A stretch of 64,000 nt of DNA from contig CM053804.1 in the NCBI GenBank assembly GCA_028671895.1, positions 1,307,001 through 1,371,000 of the forward strand. The letters run 5' to 3'. The position numbers and the translations under genes are program-made. Of this stretch, positions 32,820 to 46,295 are shown piece after piece (positions within the stretch are counted from its first letter, which is position 1; every line of letters starts with the position of its first letter). Under the pieces are notes generated by a model that saw nothing but the letters and a program-made list of their open reading frames with translations, was not told the origin of the DNA and made no database searches. This stretch comes from Oenanthe sinensis. Taxonomy: Eukaryota; Streptophyta; Magnoliopsida; Apiales; Apiaceae.

Positions 32820-35800
32820 GAGAGAGACCCTTTATGAAAAATTTATGTGTTCCTATATTTTATTATCAATTGAAAGATCCACCGTTTAATGAATATAAAG
32901 GCTTTAGATTAAAACATATGAACACTGAATTTTCATTGCATGTTATCTGTCCTATAATGCTACATTTTTTAATGCACCAGTTTGGATTTACTTATTCGTA
33001 GACTGAACTGGCCCAACAAAACTAAATAGAAGACATTACCAAGGTTATTTTGAGCCAAGGTCCAAACAGAATATAAAGAAATAAGAGATTTGGCAACATG
33101 TGATATAAGAAACTCATGAGGGTGAAGACGAAGTCTAACAAGATTCCTGTGTACTTGAAAGAGTGGAGAGAGGCCCAAAGTTCTAATAAGTTACAAAAAA
33201 AATTGTCTCTTTTTCTCTCTTTTCTGACCTTGTGTAGTGTTTCCAGAACAAACTTGTTCTTTATCTTTCCAAATAGAGAACATTCTATAAAACTCTGTGC
33301 TCAAAGACATTCAAAATTATAATAAACATTCTCATTTTGCATTTCATATCTAAAGGTATAAATGGATGACATATGGTGAGGCAGACACTGCTCGTGCAGC
33401 AATAGGTTCAGGTCTTCGCAATTATGGATTACCAAAAGTGAGTGATCGAGCTTTGTTATCTCACTTATAAATTTTTTGTATCAACTATGAATTAGTCCTT
33501 CTTCTAGAACTAACACTTAAAACTTAGAGATGTATAAGGCTCCTTGTATTCTACTTCTTGTTTTTCTTTATGGATTTTTATTTATAAGACCCCAGACACA
33601 AGCTCATGGATTATGTATATGATTAGAAACTAATATCAAATGTATCTTGGGTCTTTTATGGAACAGGGAACTTGCGTAGGACTATATTTCATTAATAGAC
33701 CAGAGTGGCTAATTGTGGATCACAGTTGCTCTGCGTACTCATATATCTCAGTTCCACTATATGATACTCTTGGTGGGTATGTGTCATACTTAAAATTATT
33801 ACTAGCAAGGATGAGTTAAATGAACTTATCTGTATCTTACTCTGCAGGTCCTGATGCTGTCAAGTATATTGTAAATCATGCTGATCTTCAAGCTGTCTTT
33901 TGTGAGCCAAAGACACTGAACACAGTGAGTTTAGTCTTCCGACAACATTGTAGACTTGCTCACGTTAAATCTCTATAGGAAGAAAATTTATATAAAGGAT
34001 ACCTGTATTGATGTTACATATAGTCTTTAATGTATATTAAAAATATAAGATTATGTTTTTTTCTTCATTTATATTTGTATTTGTTTGTGTGGTACGTTTA
34101 TTTAATTTTCTAGTCTTAAGATTCTGAAATCATTTGATCAATTATATATATATATTAAATGTATGAGCTATAAAGTATATTATTCTTGATAATGCAGTTA
34201 TTGAGCTTCTTATCCAATATTCCATCTGTACGTGTGATAGTGGTACGTATAAAATTTAACTTTTTAACCAATATATTATAATAACAAACAAGATTTGGTT
34301 TCTTATGTATTTGTCCTTTCATCCTTCATGTCGCAGGTGGTCGGTGGTGTAGATGAGAACCTCCCCTCGCTACCATCAGCATCCGGTGTTAAGGTTGTAT
34401 CGTACTCAAAGCTACTGAGTCAGGTTATTTACTTCTTCTACTGTCATTTCTCGTATTTTTTGTGTTATAATCATCTTCATTTTGTATGTTTTTTAAGATT
34501 CTGGGAATGCCAAGTATGTTGCGGTAGATACAATTTATTTTAATGTTTGCAATATTTTACTTTCACCTTCATGGGTTGTAGCAATGATGTACCTCAAATA
34601 ATATCTTAGTACTCAAGGAATATAAATTGAACTCTTGGACTATTTTGAACTAGAGTGTGTGTGTGTGTGTATAAGTCTATATATGAAAAAATAGGATTAG
34701 TTTTTATAAGTATTGTTATCACATTACTCCGGGACTTTGCATGGAGACTTAATTCGGTGATTACGATCAATATACAGTAATTAAAGCATATAAAGAAGTA
34801 ATATCTGCTTTACTGACAATTAGTTTCTTTCAGGGTCGTAGTAATCTTCAACCATTTTGCCCTCCTAAACCCGAGGATGTTGCAACTATATGTTACACGA
34901 GTGGAACTACTGGAACACCAAAGGTAAAACATCATTTCTCAGCAATTCAGTTCCCCTTTTGCAGCTAAAATGCTATGCCTGTAAGGACTAGGTATCCTGT
35001 GTGTTATATTTTGAATAACGAAAACCTTCTATCACTTGTTAACACTCCACGGATAGGGGGTTGTTTTGACACATGGGAACTTCGTCGCAAGTGTTGCTGG
35101 CATGACTCGATCACTTAAGTTCTTTCCCACAGACATGTAAGTAATTCATATTTCTAATAAGCATCCTTACTTTTCAATCTCTGCAAAAAGCTTCCTTCTC
35201 CAAATTCTAGATCTTTTGGGTGTAAATAATGGACCATCAACCATCGTTTTTTAATAGATATATATCATATCTTCCACTGGCACACATTTATGAACGAACT
35301 AACCAGATTCTATCGATGTACTATGGAGCTGCTGTTGGTTTCTACCAAGGGGTATGTGACTCAATTATATATCAAATCTCATCTTACATAATAAATGGGA
35401 TTGAAACTACTTCAAAAAAATCTGTTTCATAAGTAGTCACCGATACATATATGCTTCTAATTGCCTCGTTGTAGCCATCTGGACATAGTTACTTTGTTTA
35501 TTAGTAGTAGCAATGCACAGTTTGTGATGTGCATATTTTCATTTAATCTAATCTACTCGTTCAATGTTTGAGTTGTGACTAGACTGTTTCCTACATTGTA
35601 TGGTAGACGTTGTAATCAATAATGATAATAAATTATGCACATGTAACACTAGGACAAGTGTTGGTAGGAGATATCCTAGATACTATACAACAGTTTCTAT
35701 TAATAATTATAAAATCCTTGTCACTGTCACCCCTTTTCTTTTCTCCTCTCTTTTTCTCATGCCATCACTGCTTTTGATTAAAATAATTTTTTTAATTTTC

Positions 35801-38800
35801 ATTTCCTGGTTTAGGTTAATCATAATTATTGTCTGTTTAGTACATTCAAAGTATGGATTCTCCTTCTATCTTCAGGACAATATGAAACTGATGGACGATC
35901 TAGCTACTTTAAGGCCAACAGTATTTTCCAGTGTCCCTCGTCTTTATAACAGAATTTATTCTGGGTAATTATTGCAAACTTCTGGTTTGATCTTTTATTT
36001 CAATTTCACGTGTGTGATCACGCTAATCATCATCCATAACTTGGTTTCAGGATTTTAAATGCTGTAAAAAGTTCTGGTGTTCTGCGGGAACGACTTTTTA
36101 ATGCTGCCTATAACTCCAAGAAGCAAGCCATAATGAGTGGTATGTCCTGACTGATTCCATCTATGACCATCGTTCTTTTTTGTTGTTATTAATATTAGGA
36201 ATCAAGCAATATGGAATTTGTATTTGACGACACACCAAGAATGTGCCACCATGTTACATTAGGATCTAACAAGAAGTGTAAGCAAATTAACTATATTAGA
36301 TTTTAACCTGATGAAACACGCCATGCCAAATAGAAGGCCTTCTTATAAACACATTTACATGCTTTGATGGCCATACCCAAAGTATAGACTTTCAGGTGAA
36401 CCATCACTCACCTATATCGAATTTTTTTCCTGAGCTATTTACCTATTTTCCCTAGAAGTTCAATAACTTCCATTGTAGTGACTACTATCTACCTATTTTC
36501 CCTAGAAGTTCGATAACTTCCATTGTAGTGACTACTGACTAGAACTGCCACATTAGTATTTCCAAATCTCTCAAAGCAGCAACAAAAATGAAAATGGGTA
36601 ACCCTCAAAGAAATGATCTAAAAACCAATCTCCTGCCTTCACCTGGTAATTTCTTTATATCGTATGAAATTCTTTCAAGCTGGATCATGGAAATGCACAC
36701 CTCCGTGGGGGATGAATGGGTGTTCTGTGCAAATATGACAGTTATAATTTCCCTCGTGTAAATGGACTACTTTTGAAGAATCCAGCATGTTGACAAGTTA
36801 TATGGCATGCTGTTTAGGTGTCTTGCTGCTCCAAGATGAATGTAGAACAAAATTTAAAATGCAGTAAAGGGCAGAGCAGGAATGCTAATTATGCTACAAG
36901 CCTACAATATTTAGCTAGGTGTGGTTCCTAGTTTCTATTGTGTCTTACTTTCTGATCTGACACCAACTTGGTTCAAGAGTCAAGACTGCATTTATAGGGG
37001 TTTCCATGGGGAAGAACAAAAGGGGAACCTGCCCCGTGATATGGGTTATGGGCCACTATATTAGTACATATTTACCCAGCAAGGATATGGTGCGGGTATG
37101 GATTTCCTGGTCTGAAGCCATTTGCTTGTTGGGTTTTTTCATGCAAATATTAACTTGCTTTTCCTGCAATGAAATAATATACAACCAACAAAATTATATG
37201 TTCATCGTTGAAACCCCTAGGGTGAGTTAGCTGTTCACTTCTGTCACTCGTGTATGAAGAGTAGGTAGGTAACAACTAACAACCACAGTTTACCATACAA
37301 ATAGGGTTAGCTTTTCATCTTAATATTACTTTGCTTTACGTTTTACTGCTCAATGTGGGAATATACAGTAGGTAGACAGATCACAGATGTAAGAAAACAG
37401 GAATTTATGAAGAAGTTACATTTTGATTATGATAGACTTAAATTATGTGTAGACACATGCATTCACTGTATAATGAATAATAAATAAAGAACCTTCGAGA
37501 AGTAACACTGCATACTTGCACAATGACCAGAACATAAATAATCATAGTTATGGTTAGGTTTCTTTATTGGTGTATTAGTATATGCAATATGGTATTAATT
37601 ATCATAAATACATTACTACTCTTAACATCTAAAGAGCGAAGACCGTCAAATATTTTATCGAAGTTATTACAAGAATATGCAGATCCAGACTTGGGTTCTT
37701 GTTAGCCTACAAAGTAATCCTTGTCGCCCATATATAAAATGTTAGCAGTAACAGTTACAGACTGACTAATGAAGTGATCCGGATTCACGTGATGCACGTA
37801 AGATTAGGAGGGGAAGCTTAATAAATTTTCATGTTCATTGATACTTTTTAATCTTGTTTTTTCTCTTTTGTTATTTTTGTTAAGATTTTCATCACAATTA
37901 TTCCAGGACGAAAGCCGTCATCTATGTGGGACAGACTAGTTTTCAATAAGATAAAGGCTAAAATCGGGGGGCGAGTTCGTTTCATGAGTTCGGGGGCTTC
38001 ACCTTTGTCACCCGATGTCATGGATTTTTTACGGATGTAAGTTGATGTTTTGAGCATTTGCATTTATATGTTTGCTCAGTCATAAGCTACTCAAAGCTTG
38101 TTTCCGATAGTTCATACTGACCGATGTTCTCCTCAAAATGGAATATTCTTTGTAACAGATGTTTTGGCTGTCCAGTTATTGAAGGCTATGGCATGACTGA
38201 GACTTCCTGCGCCATAAGCACTTCGGAAGAAGGAGATAACTTATCTGGTCATGTTGGTTCTCCCAGTCCTGCATGTGGTAAGCTATGTATCACCAGATAA
38301 ATACGGGTGCATGTACTCTTTCCTTTGTTATAGTCAGAAAAACTTTAGTAAATAAATATTTGTAGAGATTGAGCATAGTAAATATATATGCACCTAATAA
38401 ATTGCTTGAAAAGGAGTGAGCATGTATCTTGAGTAATTTTATTGAATTTTATTTCTCTCGTTATATTTTCTCCCTGCATCTCATTAGTTGCATAGGATAG
38501 CATATAAAATACTATAGTAGACCAATATCTAAGGCTCCGTTTGTTTGCTGGAAAATATTTGATTTTGAAAAATATATTCGGGAATATAATTCCTGTGAAA
38601 ATATCTTCCTCTAACTGTCATTGAAAGAATAATAAGAAATTGTGAGAAAATATTTAAAATTCAGAAATTTTCCATAAAAGGGCTAGATATTTGTACAACC
38701 TGTTCTCTATTACTAAAGTTGATGATATTATGTTCTTTCAGAAGTAAAGCTCGTGGATGTCCCTGAAATGAATTACACATCCGAGGACCAGCCTTATCCG

Positions 38801-40478
38801 CGAGGAGAAATCTGTGTCAGAGGTCCCAACATCTTTCAGGGTTACTTCAAAGATGAAGTGCAGACGTGAGTTGCTCTTTGAAAGTAAAATTAGAGAAAAA
38901 TACCATCCAGGAAAAAATTTGATTAGCTAATACATTGTATCACAACTCATTCTTTAATTCTATAGAAGAGAAGTATTTGATGCTGACGGTTGGTTGCATA
39001 CTGGAGATATTGGATTGTGGTTACCTGGAGGGCGGCTTAAGATTATCGATAGGCAAGCCCACCATCGTCTATTATTATATTGCTTATTTATAGCTGCTCC
39101 AGAACTCATTGTACAATTGTAAAATTTTCAACATCATGTATTGACATAAGTAAGTGCCTCTGAGGTGGAAGTATTATAGATTTATTTCTTTTAATATATG
39201 ACAGGAAAAAGAACATATTTAAGTTGGCGCAGGGTGAATATATAGCACCAGAAAAGATTGAGAATGTGTATGCAAAGTGCAAATTTGTTGCCCAATGTTT
39301 TATATATGGTAAGGCCACAAAACAATTTATTTATCTAAATTGCTAAATGCATCCTAGCTAACTTTTCTAGTGCTGTTTAGGTGACAGTCTGAACTCCAAT
39401 CTAGTAGCTGTGGTCTCAGTGGAGCCAGATGTGCTGAAGGACTGGGCTATGTCTGCAGGCATCATGGTAACATATTTGTCAACTATATTTTTGTTTCTTT
39501 AAATCTGTAGTAGAGAAATCCAGTCTCTTTATCCAATATACATGTATATTCTGCTTGTTGATACACCTTCCTTGCATTTTTTTGTTCACTAAGTGTTCCT
39601 TGTGTCATATTATTTTTAGTATAAAAATATATATATGGTTTACTTGAGCTCTCATCCAATATAGTCAGTGCATACTCAGCAAGCATAGCATTCCAGTTCT
39701 TTCAATAGTTACATATGTCAGATGTTCCCTCTCTATATGAACCTTTGTGTCAACTAATATTAAGAACTCTATCGTTTCTGGTTCTCCATTTTGTCACCAT
39801 TTCCGTCCCTGTATATAAAACCTGTATTTCTTAATGTGAAGTTATAATATAATCACTTTTAAAGGATAATGGAGCCTTGGAGTTCCTGTACGCATTTGTA
39901 AGATGTACTTATATAAAATATCTCTCTTTTTCTGTGAACTGGTTTTGTGATATTTGTGAATTGAATATATTCAGTGTGAAGATCTGGGACAATTATGCAA
40001 GGATCCAAGAGCAAGGGCTGCAGTTTTAGCTGACATGGATGCTGTTGCACAGGAAGCTCAGGTATTGTATCAATACCTAAGAATATTTGAACTAAATACT
40101 GACATTTATCAAATTACCTTGAACACATCATTAAGTTCGACACTCATTCTATTGCTACAGTTGAGGAAGTTCGAATTTGCGAAGGCTGTAACATTGGTAC
40201 TAGAACCATTTACTTTGGAAAATGGCCTTCTAACTCCAACATTCAAGGTGATGTGTGATATCTTTTTTTTAATTACTACATACAAATAAATCTAAAGATC
40301 ACTTTTTCAGAATCAATTGTAAACAAGATTATGAAAAAGTTTTATTTATTGCTGACTGTTGTTTACATCTTGCATTTATTAGATCAAGAGGCCGCAAGCA
40401 AAGGAATACTTTTCCAAAGCAATTTCAGACATGTATGCGGAACTTGATGCATCTGATACAATACAAGAGAAATTTTGA
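31428..40478 (+). CDS. LACS6: Long-chain acyl-CoA synthetase, peroxisomal LACS6-like
   Basis: 23 exons join to 695 residues: 31428-31545, 32305-32365, 32461-32538, 32637-32708, 33356-33437, 33667-33772, 33848-33924, 34198-34242, 34337-34423, 34834-34923, 35057-35136, 35258-35351, 35876-35964, 36051-36139, 37907-38036, 38159-38277, 38742-38865, 38966-39052, 39205-39308, 39381-39466, 39975-40061, 40161-40247, 40383-40478. The enzyme makes acyl-CoA from fatty acid, ATP and CoA. Motifs: AMP-binding YTSGTTGTPKG (263-273), GYGMTETS (442-449), GWLHTGDIG (522-530) and DRKKNIFKLAQGEYIAPEKIE near 542. Close resemblance to Arabidopsis LACS6/7 points to peroxisomal fatty acid activation for beta-oxidation. 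A PTS2-like RLx5HI begins at residue 8; the C-terminus EKF is not a PTS1, so it is more like LACS6 than LACS7. The intron after 39052 has a GC donor. Confidence 0.96.
32763..32826 (+). repeat. (TA)n(GA)n microsatellite in LACS intron
   Basis: A TA run of about 26 bases followed by a GA run of about 38 bases with one GTGA interruption, in the intron after the fourth LACS exon. Confidence 0.9.
36441..36535 (+). repeat. 50-bp tandem duplication in LACS intron
   Basis: The unit starting ACCTATTTTCCCTAGAAGTT is at 36441 and again at 36491, with one substitution (CAATAAC versus CGATAAC). It lies in the longest LACS intron, 36140-37906. Confidence 0.85.
39053..39204 (+). other. GC-AG intron of LACS
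   Basis: The exon ends ATC GAT AG and the intron begins GCAAGC. The next exon starts after an ACAG acceptor and restores the conserved DRKKNIFKL frame. No usable GT donor near the junction keeps the frame. Confidence 0.85.
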
Positions 40479-40995
40479 GCAGAAGTATCATTCGAAACAT
40501 GGTGCATATCGAATCAATAGTCTTAATTCGATTAAATGAACTATTAGTAGAATTGTTGTAATTTCGGATACATTTTGTTCTGAGCATCGCAGGAGGTCCT
40601 AAATCCCAATTAATTTTCCGTACAATGGTTACCATCAATGTACATAATATTTTTACAGTTGTTATAACCACTATAATATCCACCAAATCTCTTTCTTTCG
40701 GTGAATAAATTTATTTGTTTATATTTTTATTTTATTTCTCTATAAATACCATTGGAAAAAGGAATCTAAGATATATTTTAGGTATTTTTTTAATATTTTA
40801 GTATAAAATAATAATATATTAGTAAAATTTTAAATACCCCTTATATTTGCATATAATCTCACCAGGGGATTAAAACCCTAGCTAGGAGATTTGGACAGAA
40901 TTGCCTGTATGTCCTAATCAACAACTAGCTTTATTTGTCTGAATTATATACATACATATTTGCTGTGTTAAAGAAACTGGAATATTGTTTCCCAG
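40479..40995. other. Short intergenic, LACS to helicase pseudogene
   Basis: LACS 3' flank and AT-rich spacer, ending at a CCCAG that looks like the acceptor before the helicase fragment. No gene is seen. Confidence 0.5.
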
Positions 40996-43900
40996 GTCCC
41001 TACGGAACTTGAAACTCACTTAGGGTTTGGTGATAAAATTTTAGCTGAATTTAGAACTGAATTAGGCCGTGATTGCGATTCTGTCGATGTTTTCGATGCC
41101 AAATTGAAACAAAACGGTGCCTCGTTATTTTCTGCATACTTTGTTAACTATAATTAACAAAGATAGACTTGGTGATCATCATGATGATGTTCGGCGCAGC
41201 AGATGGTTGCTTCGGGTGTTTTGAGTGTAAAGAATCATCTCATGTTGGATGATGAAACATTGAGTTGAATGAGGATGAACCAGCCTTTTTGAATGGCAAA
41301 ACCCGATATTCAGTGGACACCTGTTAAGATATTTAAAAACCCTGTTGGATCATTGAGTCGTGCAGCAGCTCTTCAGTCAGCGCTTGTTAAGGAGAGGAGA
41401 CAAGTGAGGGAGTTGCAGCAAAGGACATTGCTCGATTCTTTCCCGAAAGATCTTAACAGGTCGTGGGAAGATCCTATGCCTGAGTTTGGTGAGAGGCGTC
41501 TAGCACATGAGCTGAGGGGTGTTGGTTTATCTGCGTACGACTTGCATGAATGGAAGAAAGATGCTTGCAGCTTTGTGCAGAGGTAAAAGCTATCGATACG
41601 AGACCAGAGGAAGAGTTTACCTATTTATAAATTGAAGAAACAGCTGGTACAAGCAGTACGTGATAATCAGGTCCTGGTTGTTATCGGTGAGACAGGTTCG
41701 GGCAAGATGACTCAGGTGATACAGTACCTTGCTGAAGAAGGTTATACTACTAGTGGTAAAATTGGATGTACTCAACCTCGAAGGCTGGATGCAATGTCTG
41801 TGGCTAAGAGAGTGGCTGAAGAGTTTGGTTGTCGATTAGGGGAGGAAGTTGGGTATGCTATTCGATTTGATGATTGTACAGGTCCCGATACTGTTATAAA
41901 GTATATGACTGATGGTATGCTCACAAGAGAGATTCTTAGTGATGAAAATTTGTCTCAATACTCTGTCATAATGCTTGTGAAGCGCATGACAGGACGGTAC
42001 ACACAGATATTCTTTTTGGGCTACTCAAAAGGCTAGTGAGAAGACGACCTGACCTTCGTTTGATCATCACATCTGCCACATTGGACGCTGAGAAATTTTC
42101 AGGTTATTTCTTTAGTTGCAATATATTCACCATCCCTGGAAGAACTTTTCCTGTAGAGATATTTTATGCCAAACAACCAGAAAGTGATTACTTAGATCAG
42201 CTCTGATTACAGTCCTACAGATTCATTTGACAGAATCCAGAGACATCCTTGTTTTTTTGACCGGTGAAGATGAGATCAAACATGCATGCCAGTGTCTTAA
42301 AGAGAGGATGAAAGGGTTGGGCAAGAATATTCCTGAGCTAATTACTTTACCTGCCTACCGTGGTTTGCCCAGTGAGGAGCAGTCCAGAATATTTGATCCT
42401 GCTCCTCCCGGAAAGAGGAAAGTGGTAGTTGCAACCAATATTGCTGAAGCTTCTCTGACAATTGATGGGATTTATTATGTCATTGACTCTGGATTTTCAA
42501 AGCAAAACATTTACAATCCCAAGCAGGGGCTTGATTCACTGGTCATAACTCCTATCTCGCAAGCATCCGCAAAGCAACGAGCTGGACGTGTAGGACGAAC
42601 TGGACCAGGTAAGTGTTACTGCCTGTACACAGAGAGTGCTTTTCACAGTGAGATGTCCCCCATCTCTATGCCTGAAATTGAAAGGATAAATCTCGGAGTC
42701 ACTACTCTGAACATGAAAGCATTGAGAATACAGGATCTACTATCATTTGATTTTATGGACCCTCCTTCTCCTCAAGCTCTAATCTCTGCCATGGAACAGT
42801 TGTATAGTCTTGGAGCTCTCGATGAAGAGGGGTTTCTCACTAAATTGGGTAGGAAAATGGCAGATTTCCAATGGATCCTCCATTATCAAAAATGCTCCTT
42901 GCTAGTGTAGATCTTGGTTGTAGTGATGAGATTCTGACCATTGTAGCAATGATTCAGACCGGAAATGTATTCAACAGACCTAGGGAAAAGCAAGCTCAAG
43001 CTGACCAAAAAAGGGCCAAATTTTTCCAGCCTGAAGGAGATCATCTTACCTTGCTTTCTGTATACAAGGCTTGGAAAGCAAAAAAAATTCTAAACCATGG
43101 TGTGGTGAAAATTTTCTCCAATCTACATCATTGAAGATGGCTCAAGATGTGCGGAAACAGCTCCTTTCCCTCATGGACAGGTATGTATATCCATATTCCA
43201 ATCTTTATATACATTAAAATTGTATGACTTCTTTTGGTGTACTTCAATTCTGCAATAGTGCCCCACTAGGGTGGCTCAGCTGGCAAGTGGGTGTGTAAAT
43301 AAAAATAATGATTAGGGTTAATCCAGGCACACACATATTTACCAATAATGAGATATACTAGGATTCACCTGACTTTGTGAGTAGGGGCATGCCCAAAGTC
43401 CTAGGGTTTGTAATCTCAACTACATTTTCATGTCAACCTGGCCACCCCTCTCTTCCCTTTTGTTGATTAAAGCCCAAAACAGGCAACATTTTTAAGAAAA
43501 TGTGATTGTTTTAAAAATGCTTCTCGTGTATGGAAGGAGCTCAAGTATATAGTTTATTTCATATGTATCCTTAGAATTTTAGTTTCTAGTAAAGAATATA
43601 TGGCAATGACAATGAAAATCATGTTATTAAACTTGATAACACTCTTCATTTTGAAAGGACTTTTTTGCGGGCTGAAATTTTTTTACTAATAATATTCCTT
43701 TTGATTAAAGTAATGAATTTACTTCTACAGTAGCTATTCTCCAGTGTTTTGTTATTTACTCATGTTTTGATTATATAGGTACAAATTGGATATTGTGAGT
43801 GCTTGGAAGAACTATTCAAAGATAAGAAAGGCCATTACAGAAGGATTTTTCTTCCATGCAGCTTGAAAGGATCCGCAGGAAGGATATCGAACTCTAGTGG

Positions 43901-44172
43901 GGAATCAACCAGTTTACATCCATCCCAGCAGTGCTCTTTTTCAAAGACAACCTGATTGGGTCATCTACCACGAGCTGGTATTGACAACAAAAGCATACAT
44001 GCGTGAAGTTACTGTTGTTGATCCCGAGTGGCTTGTTGAGCTGGCACCCAGATTCTTCAAAGTGGCAGATCCTACCAAAATGAGCAAACGCAAACGACAA
44101 GAACGTATTGAACCGCTTTATGAAAGGTACCATGAGCCTAATTCTTGGCGTTTGAGCAAAAGGCGTTCTTAG
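40996..44172 (+). pseudogene. PRP22/DHX8-type DEAH helicase pseudogene
   Basis: Broken copy of the spliceosomal DEAH helicase PRP22 (DHX8), which releases mRNA from the spliceosome. Fragments follow the parent order: an N-terminal piece (LETHLGFGDK, GRDCDSVDVFDAKLKQNG) at 40996-41158, then after a large gap lacking the S1 domain the pre-helicase region (PDIQWTPVKIFKNP) from 41296, the RecA domains from 41632 and the C-terminus (EPNSWRLSKRRS) ending at 44172. Lesions: stop at 41584-41586; Walker A GSGKMTQ with Met for Thr; the DEAH box near 41970 destroyed by a one-base loss and nearby change; frame breaks near 42020, 42200, 42900 and 43120; a stop in place of Arg near 43865. Motif VI (QRAGRVGRTG) is intact. 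An intron at about 43182-43778 is retained, so this is a DNA-level copy and not a fully processed retrocopy. Confidence 0.9.
43262..43480 (+). mobile_element. Possible SINE inside the pseudogene intron
   Basis: GGTGGCTCAGCTGGCAAG at about 43270 resembles a tRNA A-box region. A GGATTCACCTG block about 100 bases later is a poor, distant B-box. The sequence style (GTAGGGGCATGCCC, CCTAGGGTTTG) resembles tRNA-derived plant SINEs. No target duplication was found. Confidence 0.3.
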
Positions 44173-44439
44173 TTTGTGCCTTTTCTAAAAAATTCGCAAG
44201 TACCAAAGATGAAAAAGTGGTCTTCTATCCTTTGTGAACAAATAATTTAAGTTACTGGTACTAAATTAAAATTGATCAATATTTAAGCGAGGATGAATGG
44301 AATTATTATTTGCATTTTTCGAAATTATTGCATATATTTTTATTAATTACTTAAGTTACTGGTGATTTTAATGTGTTTAAACTTGCTATGCATAATAAGT
44401 CATGTTTGTTTGGTAGATACAGAATTGTGTTCTACAAAC

Positions 44440-45000
44440 GAATATATTTACTAGTAGTTAGTCTTATAACTCAATATATACATATAGAATTGATAATTAA
44501 GGTTGGGAATGCTAGACCTGGTAACGATCACTGAGCTGGGAATGTGGGAATGGGTGATTTGCTAACCAGGTACTCTGCTCAGCCAAGTACGTACTCTTAA
44601 CTGCCTTTTAATCTTTTATATGTTCTTTACATTCTTTTTCTAACACTGTAAAACCTCAAATATTCATTAAGCATGTATCTTTGTGTCCCGGCATAATGAA
44701 AGTATTGCTTTTTTAATCTCGATAAATGAATAAATTTTTTTGATCCAGAATATTCATTTATCGAAATTTTAAGTGCATATTTATTAATTTTATTTGATTA
44801 TTATAACCGTGCTTGTTTAATTTTTTTTAAATTTACTCCTGAGAAAAAACTTTTGAACTACATTTTTTTTCAAAAATGAATACTTATTTTTCTAATATAA
44901 ATTAAATCAAATGCCCCAATTTTGTACACCCTAACCATTACAATATTGGTATTTTCCTAATTAAATATTAATTTGAATTAAAAATTGAAGAGGTGCTGCA
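44440..45000. repeat. Segmental duplication of the TRAPPC4 upstream region
   Basis: Matches 59870-60310 in the same orientation. Shared text includes AGAATTGATAATTA(A/G)GGTTG, GCTAGACCTGGT versus ACTAGACCTGGT, CCAGGTACTCTGCTCAGC, and a tail AATTAAATATTAATTTGAAT. In the second location it lies just upstream of the minus-strand TRAPPC4 gene. No TRAPPC4 coding sequence accompanies this copy. Confidence 0.75.
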
Positions 45001-45396
45001 ATATAAACTAGACCATTTTGATACTTTACTAAGAATATACAGATTTTTTATATCTGAATTGTGAAGACCTTTCACTTTTACACAAGGAAGAAAAACAATA
45101 CAACAATGTGGTTCTTGAGTTCTATAAAAACCTATCTCCGCAACATTTCATAGTTGGCATTGCTAGTTCCAAATCTAAGCTTGAGAATTTCTTGGGAATC
45201 TTCATTCTTTGAGATATAGGACTCAACAATTGTCACCAGTGCACTTTCTTTGCGAGCTTCTTGCTAACATGTTGGTGCTTTGCTTGATGTTCTATGCCAC
45301 CTGTTGATTTCTCTGATTATTTTGAGTGTCGAACGTGCCTCCTCACAAGCGCATTTAGAAGTTAAATAAATTTGCCTTCTTGTTGGTCGTTTCTTA

Positions 45397-46295
45397 TTAG
45401 GTGCAGAGTGTGTCATGGACTTGCTGAGCTTCCCTGTAGCTCTCTCCAGAATTTTTTCCTTGGTTCCTTCTTTTAAACATCTTCAGGGCGCGTTTTAATA
45501 AAGTTGTGCCATGGTATTCCTGCAACTGATCACCGCTGTGATTACTAGAATCAGAATAATGGTGGTGGCGACGATGGAAGCTGATGGCCACTTTATTCTT
45601 CAATTTCTTCAATCTGCCTGTTTGCTTTTTGGGTCGTTTCCTACTAATTGATCTAAACCTCCTTGAATAATGTCCTTGTTGGTATGTGGGGTCACTGGAA
45701 AAAAGGTTCGATGTCTGATCATAAGGTAAATATCCCACAGTTTCATTGCTACTACTGGAGTCCTCTAGAGAATGAGTACTACCAGGGGCAGAGGACAATT
45801 GGTTGTCGCTATTACTTGTGGAACTTGTGTGATGGCCTTGAGCACTACCAAAAACATAGTTTTCCTCACTCTCGCTACTGGCACCTGGTAGCTGAATGAT
45901 GGCTGCTTTGACTGTGATCCATGACTGAATACTCTTCACGATCATGGTAACTAGTACTACCATGATGAGTTGTCCAGCTAGAGGAAGAGCTTTCTTTTGA
46001 ACTTTTATCATTTAATTCTTGCTGATCTGACAAAATCAGTCTCTGTTTTCCCTTCGGTTGATGTTCTTTTTACTTAGCTCGTATCATATTCCATCCGATC
46101 TCCATACGTAACAGGATCTCGCAGAATTTGACTCATAGTTTTCCAACAAGGAAGACTCTTACCAGCCACGGCCATCTTGCTTATTCTCAGCTCTATCTGC
46201 TGGAATTGATGATTTGGTTTTTTTCTACCATACTGAATTTTCTCGTATGAAGAGTTCCATTCAGAATTAGTCTTCCTAGGGAACTTATCCAGCAA
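45397..46295 (-). pseudogene. Remnants of an unknown basic, serine-rich protein gene
   Basis: Two minus-strand open frames in coding order: 46074-46295 (MLDKFPRKTNSEW ... GKSLPCWKTMSQILRDPVTYGDRM) and 45397-46011 (204 codons with a Ser-rich middle and a very basic Lys/Arg/His segment KRPKKQTGRLKKLKNK). Further coding-like but stop-ridden text continues on the minus strand to about 47040. I do not recognise the family. The basic half could be a nuclear or nucleic-acid-binding region, which is only inference. Frame breaks between pieces suggest a pseudogene, but unrecognised introns could also explain them. Confidence 0.4.

Noticed and set aside
35600..35968. 122-codon plus-strand ORF
   Set aside because: It is LACS intron sequence read through into the exon at 35876.
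14450..40478. A fatty-acid biosynthetic gene cluster
   Set aside because: The enzymes act in different compartments and pathways and have their own promoters on both strands. Kept only as a low-interest observation.
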